Assembly (NCBI RefSeq): GCF_001282685.1
Contig: NZ_LN875035.1
Coordinates: 2,218,001-2,282,000, forward strand
From: Niameybacter massiliensis
GTDB lineage: Bacteria > Bacillota > Clostridia > Lachnospirales > Cellulosilyticaceae
Length of the DNA: 64,000 bases
Direction: 5' to 3'
Under the pieces are notes generated by a model that saw only the letters and a list, made by a program, of their open reading frames with translations, had not been told where the DNA came from and made no database searches. Below, piece by piece: positions 18,227 through 27,737 of this stretch. Positions within the stretch are counted from its first letter, which is position 1; each line of letters begins with the position of its first letter. The position numbers were made by a program, and so were the translations under genes.

Positions 18227-20230
18227 TTATTTTTTCCAATAAATTTCTATTTTATCGTTTTCTTTAATTGGGTCGGTCACTGCAGCCTTCATACCGTTAA
18301 GTATCAGTTGAATCGTACCTTTAGGCTGACTGAGGTCAAAATCTATATAATCAAATATGTTAACAAATACATACCCTGCTTCTTTATAAGGTAATTCTAT
18401 AAGTTCTCCATTAACATATAAGCGTATAGCTGAATCATTTTGCTGTTGTAAGAGTTGTTCAAGTAATTCCATATGATTATTTTTTTGTTCTTCTACTTTA
18501 TTTGAAATATCTATATGGTCAAAGGGTTGTAAAAGGTATTCACCATTTACTTCATTTCCATTTACTACTATCAATTTTTCTTCTATTTTCATCTGTAACA
18601 GTTGACACAATTCTAAAAGGGTATGAATCGTTTTAACTTCTATTTCATCTCCATCTTGAATGATTTCTTCTTGTGAACGCATATCTCCATTAACGAGTAT
18701 CATAGGAAGATATATTGGTTCTCCATTGACATAAAGGGTTATTGGCTCTTTAAGTAAATGGATATAATCTTTCACGTAGCCTGTGCCATCTACTCCTGGC
18801 TTAGCAAAAATCATATGAATACGATCACCTTCACTAATGGCATCTTCTAGGCTAGCTATTTGATCATTTAAGAAAATAACAGCAGCTTCTCCACTTCCAC
18901 CCTTTATCCTTATTCGTTCTCCATTACATTTAAACATTAAAGTTCTACCTTTAGTGGGAAAAATCTCAGTATGTGCAATACCAGCATGCATGAGTACATC
19001 CAAGATAGTCATTTTTTTTGTATTCATTAGTGTAATTTTCTCACCATTGAAGTTCACATTTAAAAATTGTTGCTGCATACTCTTAGCTGCTGTCATTGCA
19101 ATCCCTAATGGGGTAATCATTTCTGGTCCTTTTGTCATCTCACACTCATATACAACATCAGGAATTTGATCTGCAAGGCGTACTGCCACACGTGCTTCTG
19201 GAAGTTTGAGCTCACTTGAAAGATTTTCAATAAGCCCTGGCATCTGGCTCCCACCACCTATACAAAACACTGCATTCGTTGACTTCTTGCCATTAAGTTC
19301 TAAAATCTTCTTACCTATTTGCTTAGCTAGTTGCCCCATAATAGGTTCTATACATGCTTTTAATTCAGCACTACTGATCTCATTTTTAAATCCTATAATA
19401 TCTTCATAGGTAATGATCTCCTGATAATTCATTGCCTGCTTCATTTTTTCTGCAGTATTAAAATCGACTAAATACTTGTGTACAATTGCCTCAGTTACTT
19501 CATCACCTGCCATAGGAATCATGCCATAAGCTACAACACTACCTTCTCTTGTAATAGCAATATCTGAAGTCCCAGCACCAATGTCTACAAGTGCTAAGTT
19601 AAGAAGACGTAAATTTTCAGGGATCACCGCATTAATAGCTGCGATAGGCTCTAGAGTCAAATGAGAAACATGTAAATCAACTCTATTGGTTACTGCATAT
19701 AAACTATCTACTACACTTTTAGGCAAAAATGTTGCTAAAATTTTAGCACTTAATACTTCACCTTTATGGCCCTCTGGATTGGATATGACATAGTCATCTA
19801 CAAAATAGTTAATTACCGTATGGCCTACACAAAAATATTCCGTCGCCTTTATTTTACGTTCACGTTCTAACATTTCTTTAGCAAGATCAATCCCCTCTAC
19901 CTGGAGATTTTGCATATCTAACGGCCCTATTTCATGTACTTCATCAAAGCTTTTAGTTACATAAGCCATTTGCGTATTGAGAACACGACCAGCAGCTGCA
20001 ATATTTACTTCTTTTAATGCATAACCAACTTCTTCTTCTAATTTTTCTTTAATACACCTTACAATATTGGCAACCTTTTCAATATCATGCACTTGCCCAT
20101 CTAACATGGCACGTTCTTCGTGCTCCATACATATATGATGCTTAACATGCCACTTCTTCTCTTTGATATAGCCTAGCGTTCCTATTACAGTACGCGTACC
20201 AATATCTAGTCCAAATATTAAATCACTCAT
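18227..20230 (-). CDS. FtsA/PilM-like actin-fold ATPase with a long beta-grasp-like C-terminal extension
   Basis: 667 residues. The first about 390 are an FtsA-type actin fold: phosphate-1 loop FGLDIGTRTVIGTL, an SHS2-like insert (VNIAAAGRVLNTQMAY and following), phosphate-2 LVDIGAGTSDIAI and adenosine motif FCIGGGSQMPGL. FtsA proper ends with a membrane-binding helix; here about 270 residues follow instead, holding three or four units each with an L-x-V/C-NGE strand and ending in GDRIHMIFA, GDEIEVKTI, FDHIDIS or NDKIEIYW, which suggests tandem ubiquitin-like (beta-grasp) domains. It is not next to ftsZ, so it is probably a paralogue with another scaffold role. Function inferred only. Confidence 0.8.
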   Translation of the reverse strand: MSDLIFGLDIGTRTVIGTLGYIKEKKWHVKHHICMEHEERAMLDGQVHDIEKVANIVRCIKEKLEEEVGYALKEVNIAAAGRVLNTQMAYVTKSFDEVHEIGPLDMQNLQVEGIDLAKEMLERERKIKATEYFCVGHTVINYFVDDYVISNPEGHKGEVLSAKILATFLPKSVVDSLYAVTNRVDLHVSHLTLEPIAAINAVIPENLRLLNLALVDIGAGTSDIAITREGSVVAYGMIPMAGDEVTEAIVHKYLVDFNTAEKMKQAMNYQEIITYEDIIGFKNEISSAELKACIEPIMGQLAKQIGKKILELNGKKSTNAVFCIGGGSQMPGLIENLSSELKLPEARVAVRLADQIPDVVYECEMTKGPEMITPLGIAMTAAKSMQQQFLNVNFNGEKITLMNTKKMTILDVLMHAGIAHTEIFPTKGRTLMFKCNGERIRIKGGSGEAAVIFLNDQIASLEDAISEGDRIHMIFAKPGVDGTGYVKDYIHLLKEPITLYVNGEPIYLPMILVNGDMRSQEEIIQDGDEIEVKTIHTLLELCQLLQMKIEEKLIVVNGNEVNGEYLLQPFDHIDISNKVEEQKNNHMELLEQLLQQQNDSAIRLYVNGELIELPYKEAGYVFVNIFDYIDFDLSQPKGTIQLILNGMKAAVTDPIKENDKIEIYWKK

Positions 20231-20235
20231 TCTGC

Positions 20236-21153
20236 CTATAGTCCCCCTTTTAAGTCTAATAAATACTTTTTCATTATATCTTTTTGTGTTTTGGGATTGA
20301 CCACATTAATTGTACATCCAGTTGCCAGTTCAAATCCTGCAAACTGACCTGTCCTTGGCAAAATCTTGATGAAGAAATGATAATGCTCATCCTGCTCATA
20401 TCTACCATTCATAAAACACATATTATAACTTATTTCTCCTAACATCTGCCTATTCATCTTTATGGCTTGCTCTGTGATATAAGCCAAAGCTTCCAAATCT
20501 GCTTCGTCCATTTGTCCAATATTGGAAATATGCTTCTTAGGAATAATCCACGTTTCATATGGTACACTAGCACCTTCTGGTACACATAGTTGCCATCCAT
20601 CTTGTTCCAATACACTTAAATCTTTATCTTCTATTTCTTTACATATTCTACATTTATCCGTTTGTCTGAAGTATGCTTCCATTTTTTTATAATGTTCTTC
20701 TATTGTACAAGGCACCTCTTCTAATGCAATAATCTGAGAATGTGGATGCCCTATACTTGCCCCAGCCCGTTCACCTTCATTTTTAAAAACTTGGACAAAG
20801 TGAATTCTGGGCATTTTAGATAATGTTATCCACCTATCTCTTATCACTTGCAATAAAACTTTCCAATGTACTTTCGTAAAGTGTTCGGGCTTTTTATGGT
20901 GATCTTGTGTTTCGATAATCACATCATGTATTCCATAAACTATCCCTTCTTCAGAACAAGCTGGATATTTATTATTTACTATTTGAATCTTATCCCCTTC
21001 TTCTGTCACTATTGCATTTCTTACAATTTCTATCTCTGATGCATTTTCCAGACAGAAAGGACATAATGAGGCCCCTAAAAATTGATTAGGTCTAGTTCTT
21101 CTATTTTCTGACAAAATGCTACTTATACCTAGTACTTCATCATTATACATCAT
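20236..21153 (-). CDS. galT: Galactose-1-phosphate uridylyltransferase family protein
   Basis: 305 residues. The nucleophile motif GHPHSQ is present at about the middle (ASIGHPHSQIIALEEVP), with zinc-type cysteine pairs CPFC and CRIC and C-terminal HYHFFIKILPR. The family swaps UMP between UDP-glucose and galactose 1-phosphate. No galK or galE lies nearby, so a different nucleotidyltransferase role (ADP-glucose or UTP-hexose phosphate type) is possible. Start: ATG at 21153 follows GAGGTG; a GTG at 21165 lies inside that site. It is 5 bases from the FtsA-like gene. Confidence 0.83.
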   Translation of the reverse strand: MMYNDEVLGISSILSENRRTRPNQFLGASLCPFCLENASEIEIVRNAIVTEEGDKIQIVNNKYPACSEEGIVYGIHDVIIETQDHHKKPEHFTKVHWKVLLQVIRDRWITLSKMPRIHFVQVFKNEGERAGASIGHPHSQIIALEEVPCTIEEHYKKMEAYFRQTDKCRICKEIEDKDLSVLEQDGWQLCVPEGASVPYETWIIPKKHISNIGQMDEADLEALAYITEQAIKMNRQMLGEISYNMCFMNGRYEQDEHYHFFIKILPRTGQFAGFELATGCTINVVNPKTQKDIMKKYLLDLKGGL

Positions 21154-21229
21154 CCCATCATTCACCTCGTATTCATCTTAGGTTTTATTGTACTATATCC
21201 TTTTCTAAAATTAAAGAGACATCTAGACA

Positions 21230-21260
21230 ATAAAAAAAGACTAGTTCTTAAGAACTAGTC
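21230..21260 (-). terminator. Intrinsic terminator after the peptide-binding lipoprotein
   Basis: A perfect 22-base palindrome GACTAGTTCTTAAGAACTAGTC (21239-21260) followed on the minus strand by seven T. The stop codon of the lipoprotein gene lies in the stem. Confidence 0.88.
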
Positions 21261-22865
21261 CACAATTTGCCATTCTTCTACATTTGAATAAATATTAATA
21301 GGACTTGGTTGTATATTTCCTCCAACCTTTTTCTTCGTAATTAATGCCCCATTTTTAAAATATAAACTGATATAAGGGTTTTGTTCCGCAATATATTGTT
21401 GTAACTTACTATATGCCTCTACAATTTTATCAGGATGACTACTAAAGGCTGCTTGAATATATTGATCCATTGTTGGATTATTATAACTTACAAAATTATC
21501 TCCACCTGTAATTTGACTAGAATGAAGTGCAAACGTTACATCTGGAACGTAAGATAACTTCCATCCACCTAAGAAAGCTTCAAATTGTTTATTATAGATA
21601 CGCTCTTTAAAAGTAGTTGCATCTGTCTTCTCAATAGTTACCTCAATCCCTACTTCTTGATACATCTTTTTGATACTTTCTGCTACACGTACACGTTCAT
21701 TATTTTCTTCATTTACAAGTAATGTAAAGCTTAATGGAATATTATTCTTCATAAAAAGCTTTGTTTTTTCATCGTAAGTATAACCTTCTCCTACTAGAAG
21801 TAATTTTGCTTTTTCAACATCATATCCTTTAATTTGTAGCGTTGGATCAAATAAATAAGAATGAGGTGCTATAAGTGTATCTGTAATAACAGAATGTCCT
21901 AAATAATAAATTTCTGACATCTTTTGTCTATCAATAGCATACACAAGAGCATTACGAATATTTGCATTTTGAAAAATAGGTTTGTTATGGTTAATACCCA
22001 TAAATTCATAACAATTAGTACCTAGTTCGTAAATATTAGCAGACTTATCTTTAGCATATTTACCCCAGTCCATTACATCTGTATAAATCACATCAATCAG
22101 GCCTTGTTCAAATGCATAAAGTAAACTTTCTTCATCTGGAATAATCATAACTTTAATTTCTTTGATGCTTGGGGCACCCATAAAGTAAGATTCATTGGCA
22201 ACTAAAGTTGCCTCCTTATGAGAAATACTTTCAGCATATTTAAAAGCTCCAGAACCTACCGGTAAAATAGCTTTTTGCTCTGTCTCAGTTCCTGTATAAA
22301 TATGTTTTGGAACAACAGGGAAAAATAAGGTTTGATAAACACCACTAAATGCTTGTCTATAATAAATCTTTAAAGTATAGCGGTCTACAACTTGTATATT
22401 GGCTATATTTTTAGTTGTAAGTTTATAAGGTGACTCACTAGCCTTTTGTATAAGTTCTAAAGTATAAGCCACATCATCTGCTGTTAAGTTTGTACCATCA
22501 TGCCACTTCACATCTTGTCTTAAGTCAATACGCATGCATTTTTCTGCTTCACTATAAACATAATTTTGAGCTAAATTGGAGCTTACACTTCCATCTTCAT
22601 TAAGATTTACAAGTGTATCAAACATAAGATAAAGATTTTGTTGTACACTTTTGTCCATATTGTAAATAGGATGGAGTGTAGTAGGGTTTTGCATTCCTAT
22701 AGTAAGAACAGATGAAACATCTGTGTTTTGGTCAGTTGTTACCTCTTCTTTTGTAGGCGGCTTTTCTCCTTGCTCACTCTCATTTGAACCCGTTACCGTA
22801 CCGCAACCTACTAGTAAAACGATACACATCATGAGTGCAAGTATTTTACCGAACTTATGAATCAT
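21255..22865 (-). CDS. Oligopeptide/nickel-type ABC substrate-binding lipoprotein (family 5)
   Basis: 536 residues. A lipoprotein signal peptide ends in LLVGC (lipobox, Cys about 21). The mature part is a family-5 solute-binding protein with LRQDVKWHDGTNLTADDVAYT, NIRNALVYAIDRQKM and RVRVAESIKKMYQEVGIEV. It should capture peptides or other solutes outside the cell. No ABC permease or ATPase genes are next to it, so it is an orphan that borrows a transporter encoded elsewhere. It follows the lytic transglycosylase gene by 11 bases, so uptake of cell-wall peptides is an attractive but untested idea. Confidence 0.9.
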   Translation of the reverse strand: MIHKFGKILALMMCIVLLVGCGTVTGSNESEQGEKPPTKEEVTTDQNTDVSSVLTIGMQNPTTLHPIYNMDKSVQQNLYLMFDTLVNLNEDGSVSSNLAQNYVYSEAEKCMRIDLRQDVKWHDGTNLTADDVAYTLELIQKASESPYKLTTKNIANIQVVDRYTLKIYYRQAFSGVYQTLFFPVVPKHIYTGTETEQKAILPVGSGAFKYAESISHKEATLVANESYFMGAPSIKEIKVMIIPDEESLLYAFEQGLIDVIYTDVMDWGKYAKDKSANIYELGTNCYEFMGINHNKPIFQNANIRNALVYAIDRQKMSEIYYLGHSVITDTLIAPHSYLFDPTLQIKGYDVEKAKLLLVGEGYTYDEKTKLFMKNNIPLSFTLLVNEENNERVRVAESIKKMYQEVGIEVTIEKTDATTFKERIYNKQFEAFLGGWKLSYVPDVTFALHSSQITGGDNFVSYNNPTMDQYIQAAFSSHPDKIVEAYSKLQQYIAEQNPYISLYFKNGALITKKKVGGNIQPSPINIYSNVEEWQIVD

Positions 22866-22876
22866 TCTTTTCCTCC

Positions 22877-23422
22877 TTAGTGATTGTAAAGCAACTTATA
22901 AATGGCATAATGAAAACTTACCTTTTTAACATAGCGATCTGTTTCCTTGAAGGGAATAGTATGTAGTACTCTACCATCTTTGCTATAAAGGGTATTTTCA
23001 CGCCACTTTGCTACATTGCCTGAACCAGCATTGTAAGCTGCTAATACTAAGTTTTGATCCCCCTCATATTGATTCATTAGCTTTGCCAAATACCAACACC
23101 CGATTTGGATATTAATCTCTGGATCAAATAATTTATCATTAGAATAATAGGGGATCTCGCACTCTGTAGCGCCCCAACTGCCTGTCTTATTCATAATTTG
23201 CATAAGTCCCTTTGCACCACTTCTTGAAAGTGCTTTGGGTTCAAACCCACTCTCTGCCTTCATGACAGAATAAACAAAGAGTGGATCCACACCATATCGT
23301 GTACTATAAGTATCTACAACCTCTTTATAAGGTCTACGATACAGCACAAAAGGACTTATACATAATATACAAACCATTAATAACCCACATATTAATATCT
23401 TTAAATATCTTTTTACCTTCAC
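22877..23422 (-). CDS. Lytic transglycosylase (SLT domain, membrane-anchored)
   Basis: 181 residues. An N-terminal membrane segment (about 7-27) is followed by a family 1 SLT domain: catalytic glutamate in YSVMKAESGFEPKAL, then GAKGLMQIM and LVLAAYNAGSGNVAKW. It cuts the glycan strands of peptidoglycan, giving anhydro-muropeptides. It sits 12 bases after coaE, in the coaE-slt order found in many Clostridia, and 11 bases before the orphan binding protein. Confidence 0.92.
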   Translation of the reverse strand: MKVKRYLKILICGLLMVCILCISPFVLYRRPYKEVVDTYSTRYGVDPLFVYSVMKAESGFEPKALSRSGAKGLMQIMNKTGSWGATECEIPYYSNDKLFDPEINIQIGCWYLAKLMNQYEGDQNLVLAAYNAGSGNVAKWRENTLYSKDGRVLHTIPFKETDRYVKKVSFHYAIYKLLYNH

Positions 23423-23434
23423 GCCAATACCCCT

Positions 23435-24028
23435 TTATAATTGTTCTAGCATTTTGACCATTTGTTCTTTTGTATGTTGACGTGTATAACGGTTATCAAT
23501 GACAAAGTCAGCGACTTTTTCTAATTCTTCCCATTTTTTTTGCTTATTAATCCGTTCTAACACTTGTTCTTTAGTAAATTCATCACGTTTCATCAATCTT
23601 TCTACACGTGTTTTTTCATCTGCATAAACAGCTATGACGTAATCGGTAAGTTCAATTAATCCAATTTCTATTAAAAGTGCTGCATCAATAATGACAATAT
23701 CCCACTTCTTCTGTTCTTTACATTGTTCTAGCAATGTTTTAATCTCATTAAAGATAATAGGATGTGTAATTGCATTAAGGGCTTTAAGCTTCTCTTGATC
23801 GCCAAAAACAATTGCACCTAACTTTCTACGTACAATGTTGCCTTCTTCATCTAAGATTTCTCTTCCAAAGGTTTCTATCACTTTATCATAAGCTAAGTCG
23901 CCCTTTAAAAGAATTCTATGTCCCATCTCATCTGCTCCAATAACGAAGCACTTTTTCAACTCTGTTAGCAAAGAAACAACTGTGCTTTTCCCTGCCCCAA
24001 TTCCACCTACAATTCCTATTGTTCGCAT
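23435..24028 (-). CDS. coaE: Dephospho-CoA kinase
   Basis: 197 residues. The P-loop GGIGAGKST begins within ten residues of the start; ADEMGHRIL, THPIIFNEI and DAALLIEIGL are family blocks. It phosphorylates dephospho-CoA, the last step of CoA synthesis. ATG at 24028 is used because AGGAG lies 6 bases before it; a GTG one codon upstream is in frame. It follows polA by 9 bases. Confidence 0.95.
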   Translation of the reverse strand: MRTIGIVGGIGAGKSTVVSLLTELKKCFVIGADEMGHRILLKGDLAYDKVIETFGREILDEEGNIVRRKLGAIVFGDQEKLKALNAITHPIIFNEIKTLLEQCKEQKKWDIVIIDAALLIEIGLIELTDYVIAVYADEKTRVERLMKRDEFTKEQVLERINKQKKWEELEKVADFVIDNRYTRQHTKEQMVKMLEQL

Positions 24029-24037
24029 CACTTTCTC

Positions 24038-26665
24038 CTATTTTGCAGCTAACCAGTTAGAGCCGCTGTGTACATCTACAGATAGCGTAACTTTTAAGTC
24101 CACTGCTTGTTCCATTTTTTCTTTAAGTAGTTTGGCTACTTGTTCTTGTTCTGGTTTATATACTTCTAATAAAAGTTCATCATGTACAGTTAATATAACT
24201 TTTGAACGTAAACCTTCTTCTTGTAGCGCACGGTGCACATTAACCATTGCAAGTTTAATAATATCTGCTGCTGTTCCTTGAATTGGTGTATTCATCGCTT
24301 TACGCTTACCAAACTCCCTCAAATTAAAGTTCTTTGCGTTAATTTCTGGAATATCACGTTTACGATTAAAGATGGTTTGAACATAACCATGATCACGTGC
24401 AAAAGACACACATCCATCTAGGTAATCTTTAATTTTTGGATATTTTTCAAAATACCCTTCAATGTAAGCTGCTGCTTCTTTTTGTGTAATCTTTAAGTCT
24501 TCTGAAAGTGAAAATGCCCCAATACCATAAACAATCCCAAAGTTAACAGCCTTTGCATTACTTCTTTCAAGTGGCGTAACCTCTTCAAATGGTACATGGA
24601 ATACTTCTGAAGCAGTTAATGTATGAATATCAATATTTTGATTAAATGCATTGATTAACTTTTCATCATCTGCTAATGAAGCAAGAACACGCAACTCAAT
24701 TTGTGAGTAATCGGCATCTAAGAAGATATAATCTTCGGATGATGGTATGAATAACTCACGAATACGTTTACCCATCTCAAGTTTGATTGGAATATTTTGT
24801 AGATTGGGTTCTGTTGAACTAATACGCCCTGTCGCTGTAATCGTTTGATTAAAGCTAGAATGAATTTTATGTTCATCCGTCATAACTGAAAGTAATCCAT
24901 CTACATAAGTAGATTTTAATTTAGTATATTGTCTATACGCTAAAATATCTTCTACGATTGGATAACCATCTTTAAGTTTTTCAAGGACTTCTGCAGCTGT
25001 TGAATAGCCTGTCTTAGTCTTTTTAACAGCTGGAATATCCATTTTCTCAAATAGAATCACACCTAATTGCTTTGGTGAATTAATATTAAATGCTTCTCCT
25101 GCTGCTGCATATACTTTCTCTGCAACATTTTCAATCAACGCATCTAATTCTTTACCATAGGCTTTAAGCTTTTCTACGTCAACCTTAATGCCTTCTACTT
25201 CCATATCGAAAAGCACCTTTACAAGTGGCATTTCAATATTGTAAAACAGTTCTTCCATATGGTTGTCTTCAATTTCTTTTTTGAGTACAGCATAAGCTGC
25301 ATCTAAAACATGAGCACGTTCAGTTAAAAACTTTATACGTACTTCATCTTCAAGGGTAAGCCATGCTTTCATGCTCTTGCCTTTTCCTAGAAGTCCTTCA
25401 GTACTTTCTACATTTTGTACCCCTAAGAAACGATCTGCTATTTCACTTATTTCATAAGTTTCATTAGTAGGCTCGATTAAATACGCAGCAATAAATGTAT
25501 CAAATACCTGTCCTTTTATCTCTATGTGATAAGGATAAAGAATATGTCTAAGCTGTTTGCTATCATGAATAACCTTAAGCCCTTCTTCATTACCAAAGAA
25601 GTTTTGTAAGGTTTGTACCTCTTCTGTATTTGTTAAGTTAAAGCTTAAACGACCTACTTTACTATCAAAAGCCAGTCCAAGCTCTAATGTATCTGCTTCA
25701 TAGGCATAAGTCATGGCACAAACTTGTCCGCCTGTTACTTCTTCTAAGCCGTTAAATGTATGCACTTCTACTTGCTCTACTGGCTTATTGGCTGAAGCTC
25801 TTGGAAGCCTTGCAATAATCTTCTTAAATTCTAAGTTTTTCATAAGTTCTTCTGCTTCTTCTGTAAGTGTAAGATCTAAGTTAAACTCATCCCATGTATA
25901 CTCAAGTGGTACATCACATACAATGGTTGCAAGCATTTTACTTTCTAGTGCTTGATCTTTATAAGTTACAAGATTCTCTTTTAATTTCTTTTGAGTAATC
26001 TCATCAATATGCTCATATAGATTTTCAATAGAACCATAAGTTTTAATAAGCTTAACAGCAGTCTTTTCACCTACTCCAGGTACACCTTTAATATTATCTG
26101 AAGCATCTCCCATAAGACCTTTGACATCAATAAACTCTAATGGCGTCACTTCATACTTAGCTTCTACATCTTTGGCATAGTAACTTTCTATTTCAGTTCC
26201 TTGTTGTTTAGTCTTTGGAATTTTAAGTTCAATCGTCTCACTTGTAATTTGAAGCAAATCGCGGTCTCCTGATACAACAACCATGCGATAACCATCTCGT
26301 TCTCCACTCTTAGCTAATGTTCCAAGTAGATCATCTGCTTCAAACCCTTCTTTCTCCATCATATGAATATTCATAGCACGTAACACCGTTTTGAGTAGTG
26401 GAATTTGCTCACGTAACTCCTGTGGCATACCTTTTCTTGTGCCTTTGTAATCTTCACACTGAATATGTCTAAAAGTAGGCGCACTGACATCAAATGCAAC
26501 ACCTACTAAATCTGGTTTTTCCTTTTCAATAATGCTTAACATTATATTTAAGAATCCATAAACCGCATTGGTATAGCGACCTTCTTTATTAGTTAGTAGT
26601 GGTATACCATAAAAGGCTCTATTAGCAATACTTAAACCGTCGAATAACAGTATCTTTTTATTCAT
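24038..26665 (-). CDS. polA: DNA polymerase I
   Basis: 875 residues: 5'-3' exonuclease (1 to about 290, with GVAFDVSAPTFRH and GDRDLLQI), a 3'-5' exonuclease-like middle domain and a family A polymerase domain. Polymerase motifs A (LDADYSQIELRV), B (RSNAKAVNFGIVYG) and C (VHDELLLE) are intact. The middle domain lacks the acidic D-x-E of the E. coli proofreading site (MTYAYEAD occurs at that place) and the Tyr/Asp pair near its end, so it is probably non-proofreading, as in Bacillus and Thermus enzymes. It fills gaps in repair and removes RNA primers. It leads a unit with coaE, slt and the binding protein. Confidence 0.97.
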   Translation of the reverse strand: MNKKILLFDGLSIANRAFYGIPLLTNKEGRYTNAVYGFLNIMLSIIEKEKPDLVGVAFDVSAPTFRHIQCEDYKGTRKGMPQELREQIPLLKTVLRAMNIHMMEKEGFEADDLLGTLAKSGERDGYRMVVVSGDRDLLQITSETIELKIPKTKQQGTEIESYYAKDVEAKYEVTPLEFIDVKGLMGDASDNIKGVPGVGEKTAVKLIKTYGSIENLYEHIDEITQKKLKENLVTYKDQALESKMLATIVCDVPLEYTWDEFNLDLTLTEEAEELMKNLEFKKIIARLPRASANKPVEQVEVHTFNGLEEVTGGQVCAMTYAYEADTLELGLAFDSKVGRLSFNLTNTEEVQTLQNFFGNEEGLKVIHDSKQLRHILYPYHIEIKGQVFDTFIAAYLIEPTNETYEISEIADRFLGVQNVESTEGLLGKGKSMKAWLTLEDEVRIKFLTERAHVLDAAYAVLKKEIEDNHMEELFYNIEMPLVKVLFDMEVEGIKVDVEKLKAYGKELDALIENVAEKVYAAAGEAFNINSPKQLGVILFEKMDIPAVKKTKTGYSTAAEVLEKLKDGYPIVEDILAYRQYTKLKSTYVDGLLSVMTDEHKIHSSFNQTITATGRISSTEPNLQNIPIKLEMGKRIRELFIPSSEDYIFLDADYSQIELRVLASLADDEKLINAFNQNIDIHTLTASEVFHVPFEEVTPLERSNAKAVNFGIVYGIGAFSLSEDLKITQKEAAAYIEGYFEKYPKIKDYLDGCVSFARDHGYVQTIFNRKRDIPEINAKNFNLREFGKRKAMNTPIQGTAADIIKLAMVNVHRALQEEGLRSKVILTVHDELLLEVYKPEQEQVAKLLKEKMEQAVDLKVTLSVDVHSGSNWLAAK

Positions 26666-26709
26666 TCTACACCTCCTAGTTTTAAGGATACCCTAAAATA
26701 TTCCTATTT

Positions 26710-26718
26710 ATTATAGCA
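26710..26718 (-). promoter_or_regulatory. Extended -10 of a probable polA promoter
   Basis: Minus strand TGCTATAAT, an extended -10 element, 45 bases before the polA ATG. No good -35 at the right distance, which extended -10 promoters can tolerate. Confidence 0.5.
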
Positions 26719-26740
26719 TAGTTTGTTTTATAAGCGAAGA

Positions 26741-26779
26741 AAGAGCTTAGAAAATCTAAGATAAATTTTCTAAGCTCTT
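26741..26779 (-). terminator. Hairpin at the end of recO
   Basis: A perfect 15-base stem (26741-26755 with 26765-26779) whose loop contains the recO stop codon. On the minus strand it is followed by only a mixed TCTTTCTTCG tract, so it may be a weak terminator. Confidence 0.65.
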
Positions 26780-27517
26780 AATAAACTCAAGGGTTTTAAA
26801 AGGTTTCTCTATGTAATAAGCAACCAGTGCATCACAGACTAAACCTATTTCTTTTAATACGTAAGGTTTAATTTCAAAGTGATAAAGTACCTTTATTGGA
26901 CTTCCTAGTATATAATGCAAAACATACCAACTCGTATAACTTAAGGTTATACCAAATCCTACACCTTTACACTTATCACAAACAATACCACCTTCTCTTA
27001 TTACAAAGGTATAACGTTTGTTAGGATCTTGTACAATTTCTGTTGTGCAATTCACACAATGGTCAAGTTCTGGCATAAATCCAAGTACACCTAAGGCACG
27101 CATTTCAAACGTTCGTCTAATACGCTCACATGCCTCACTTCCCATTTTCTCTAAACTATGTAAAGTATATAGCATTAGCGTCAAAAGGTGTTCATTACCA
27201 CTACCTTCCACTGCTACTTCACTTATAAATTCAGCAATATAGGAAGCATAGCTTAAGGTAAATAAATCTTCTCTTAAATGATGAAAAGTGAAGATAGGCT
27301 CTACACCAACAAGCTTATAGGTATGTTTATAACATGTCATTGTAAATTCACCATATACAAACATCTCTGTTCCTGAAGCTAAACCTTTATCAAACTTTTT
27401 AGCTCGTGGTGCACCTACTTGAATCTTACCTAATTCTTTTGTAAAGAGAGTGATAAATTTATCACTCTCTCCAACTACATACTCTTTAAGAATAATTCCT
27501 GTTGCTTTAATTATCAT
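26756..27517 (-). CDS. recO: DNA repair protein RecO
   Basis: 253 residues. An N-terminal OB-fold (ATGIILKEYVVGESDKFITLFT) is followed by the helical domain with a zinc site: CVNC (about 153-156) and CDKC. It loads RecA on single strands together with RecR in recombinational repair. Located after era and the tiny yqzL gene, exactly as in B. subtilis. Starts 6 bases after the yqzL stop, so translation is probably coupled; its own ribosome site is weak. Confidence 0.95.
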   Translation of the reverse strand: MIIKATGIILKEYVVGESDKFITLFTKELGKIQVGAPRAKKFDKGLASGTEMFVYGEFTMTCYKHTYKLVGVEPIFTFHHLREDLFTLSYASYIAEFISEVAVEGSGNEHLLTLMLYTLHSLEKMGSEACERIRRTFEMRALGVLGFMPELDHCVNCTTEIVQDPNKRYTFVIREGGIVCDKCKGVGFGITLSYTSWYVLHYILGSPIKVLYHFEIKPYVLKEIGLVCDALVAYYIEKPFKTLEFIKSLENLS

Positions 27518-27523
27518 AATTTT

Positions 27524-27643
27524 CTATGTCTCATCCACTCTCTTCTCTAATAAGCTTGATCTGGTTTTTTCATACTCCTTAAACTCTAGATAGGTTGCAA
27601 TATCTCCTGTAGTCTCAAAACATTTCCATAAATGATTTAACAT
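27524..27643 (-). CDS. yqzL: YqzL-family small protein
   Basis: A 39-residue gene: starts MLNHLWKCFETTGDIATYL and ends KRVDET. The pattern W-K-x-F-x-x-TG-x-I-x-x-YL matches the YqzL family (about 45-50 residues), encoded between era and recO in Bacillus and many Clostridia, the same place as here. The ribosome site AAGGGGG lies 6-7 bases before the ATG. Function unknown. The 94 bases between era and this gene show no clear terminator. Confidence 0.85.
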   Translation of the reverse strand: MLNHLWKCFETTGDIATYLEFKEYEKTRSSLLEKRVDET

Positions 27644-27737
27644 ATGAATGCCCCCTTTAAGCTTAATACTATTAGCATATACAAGTTTAGATTTACAATA
27701 CTACAAAAAAACTTCCACCTCTTAAACCCTTGACTTA

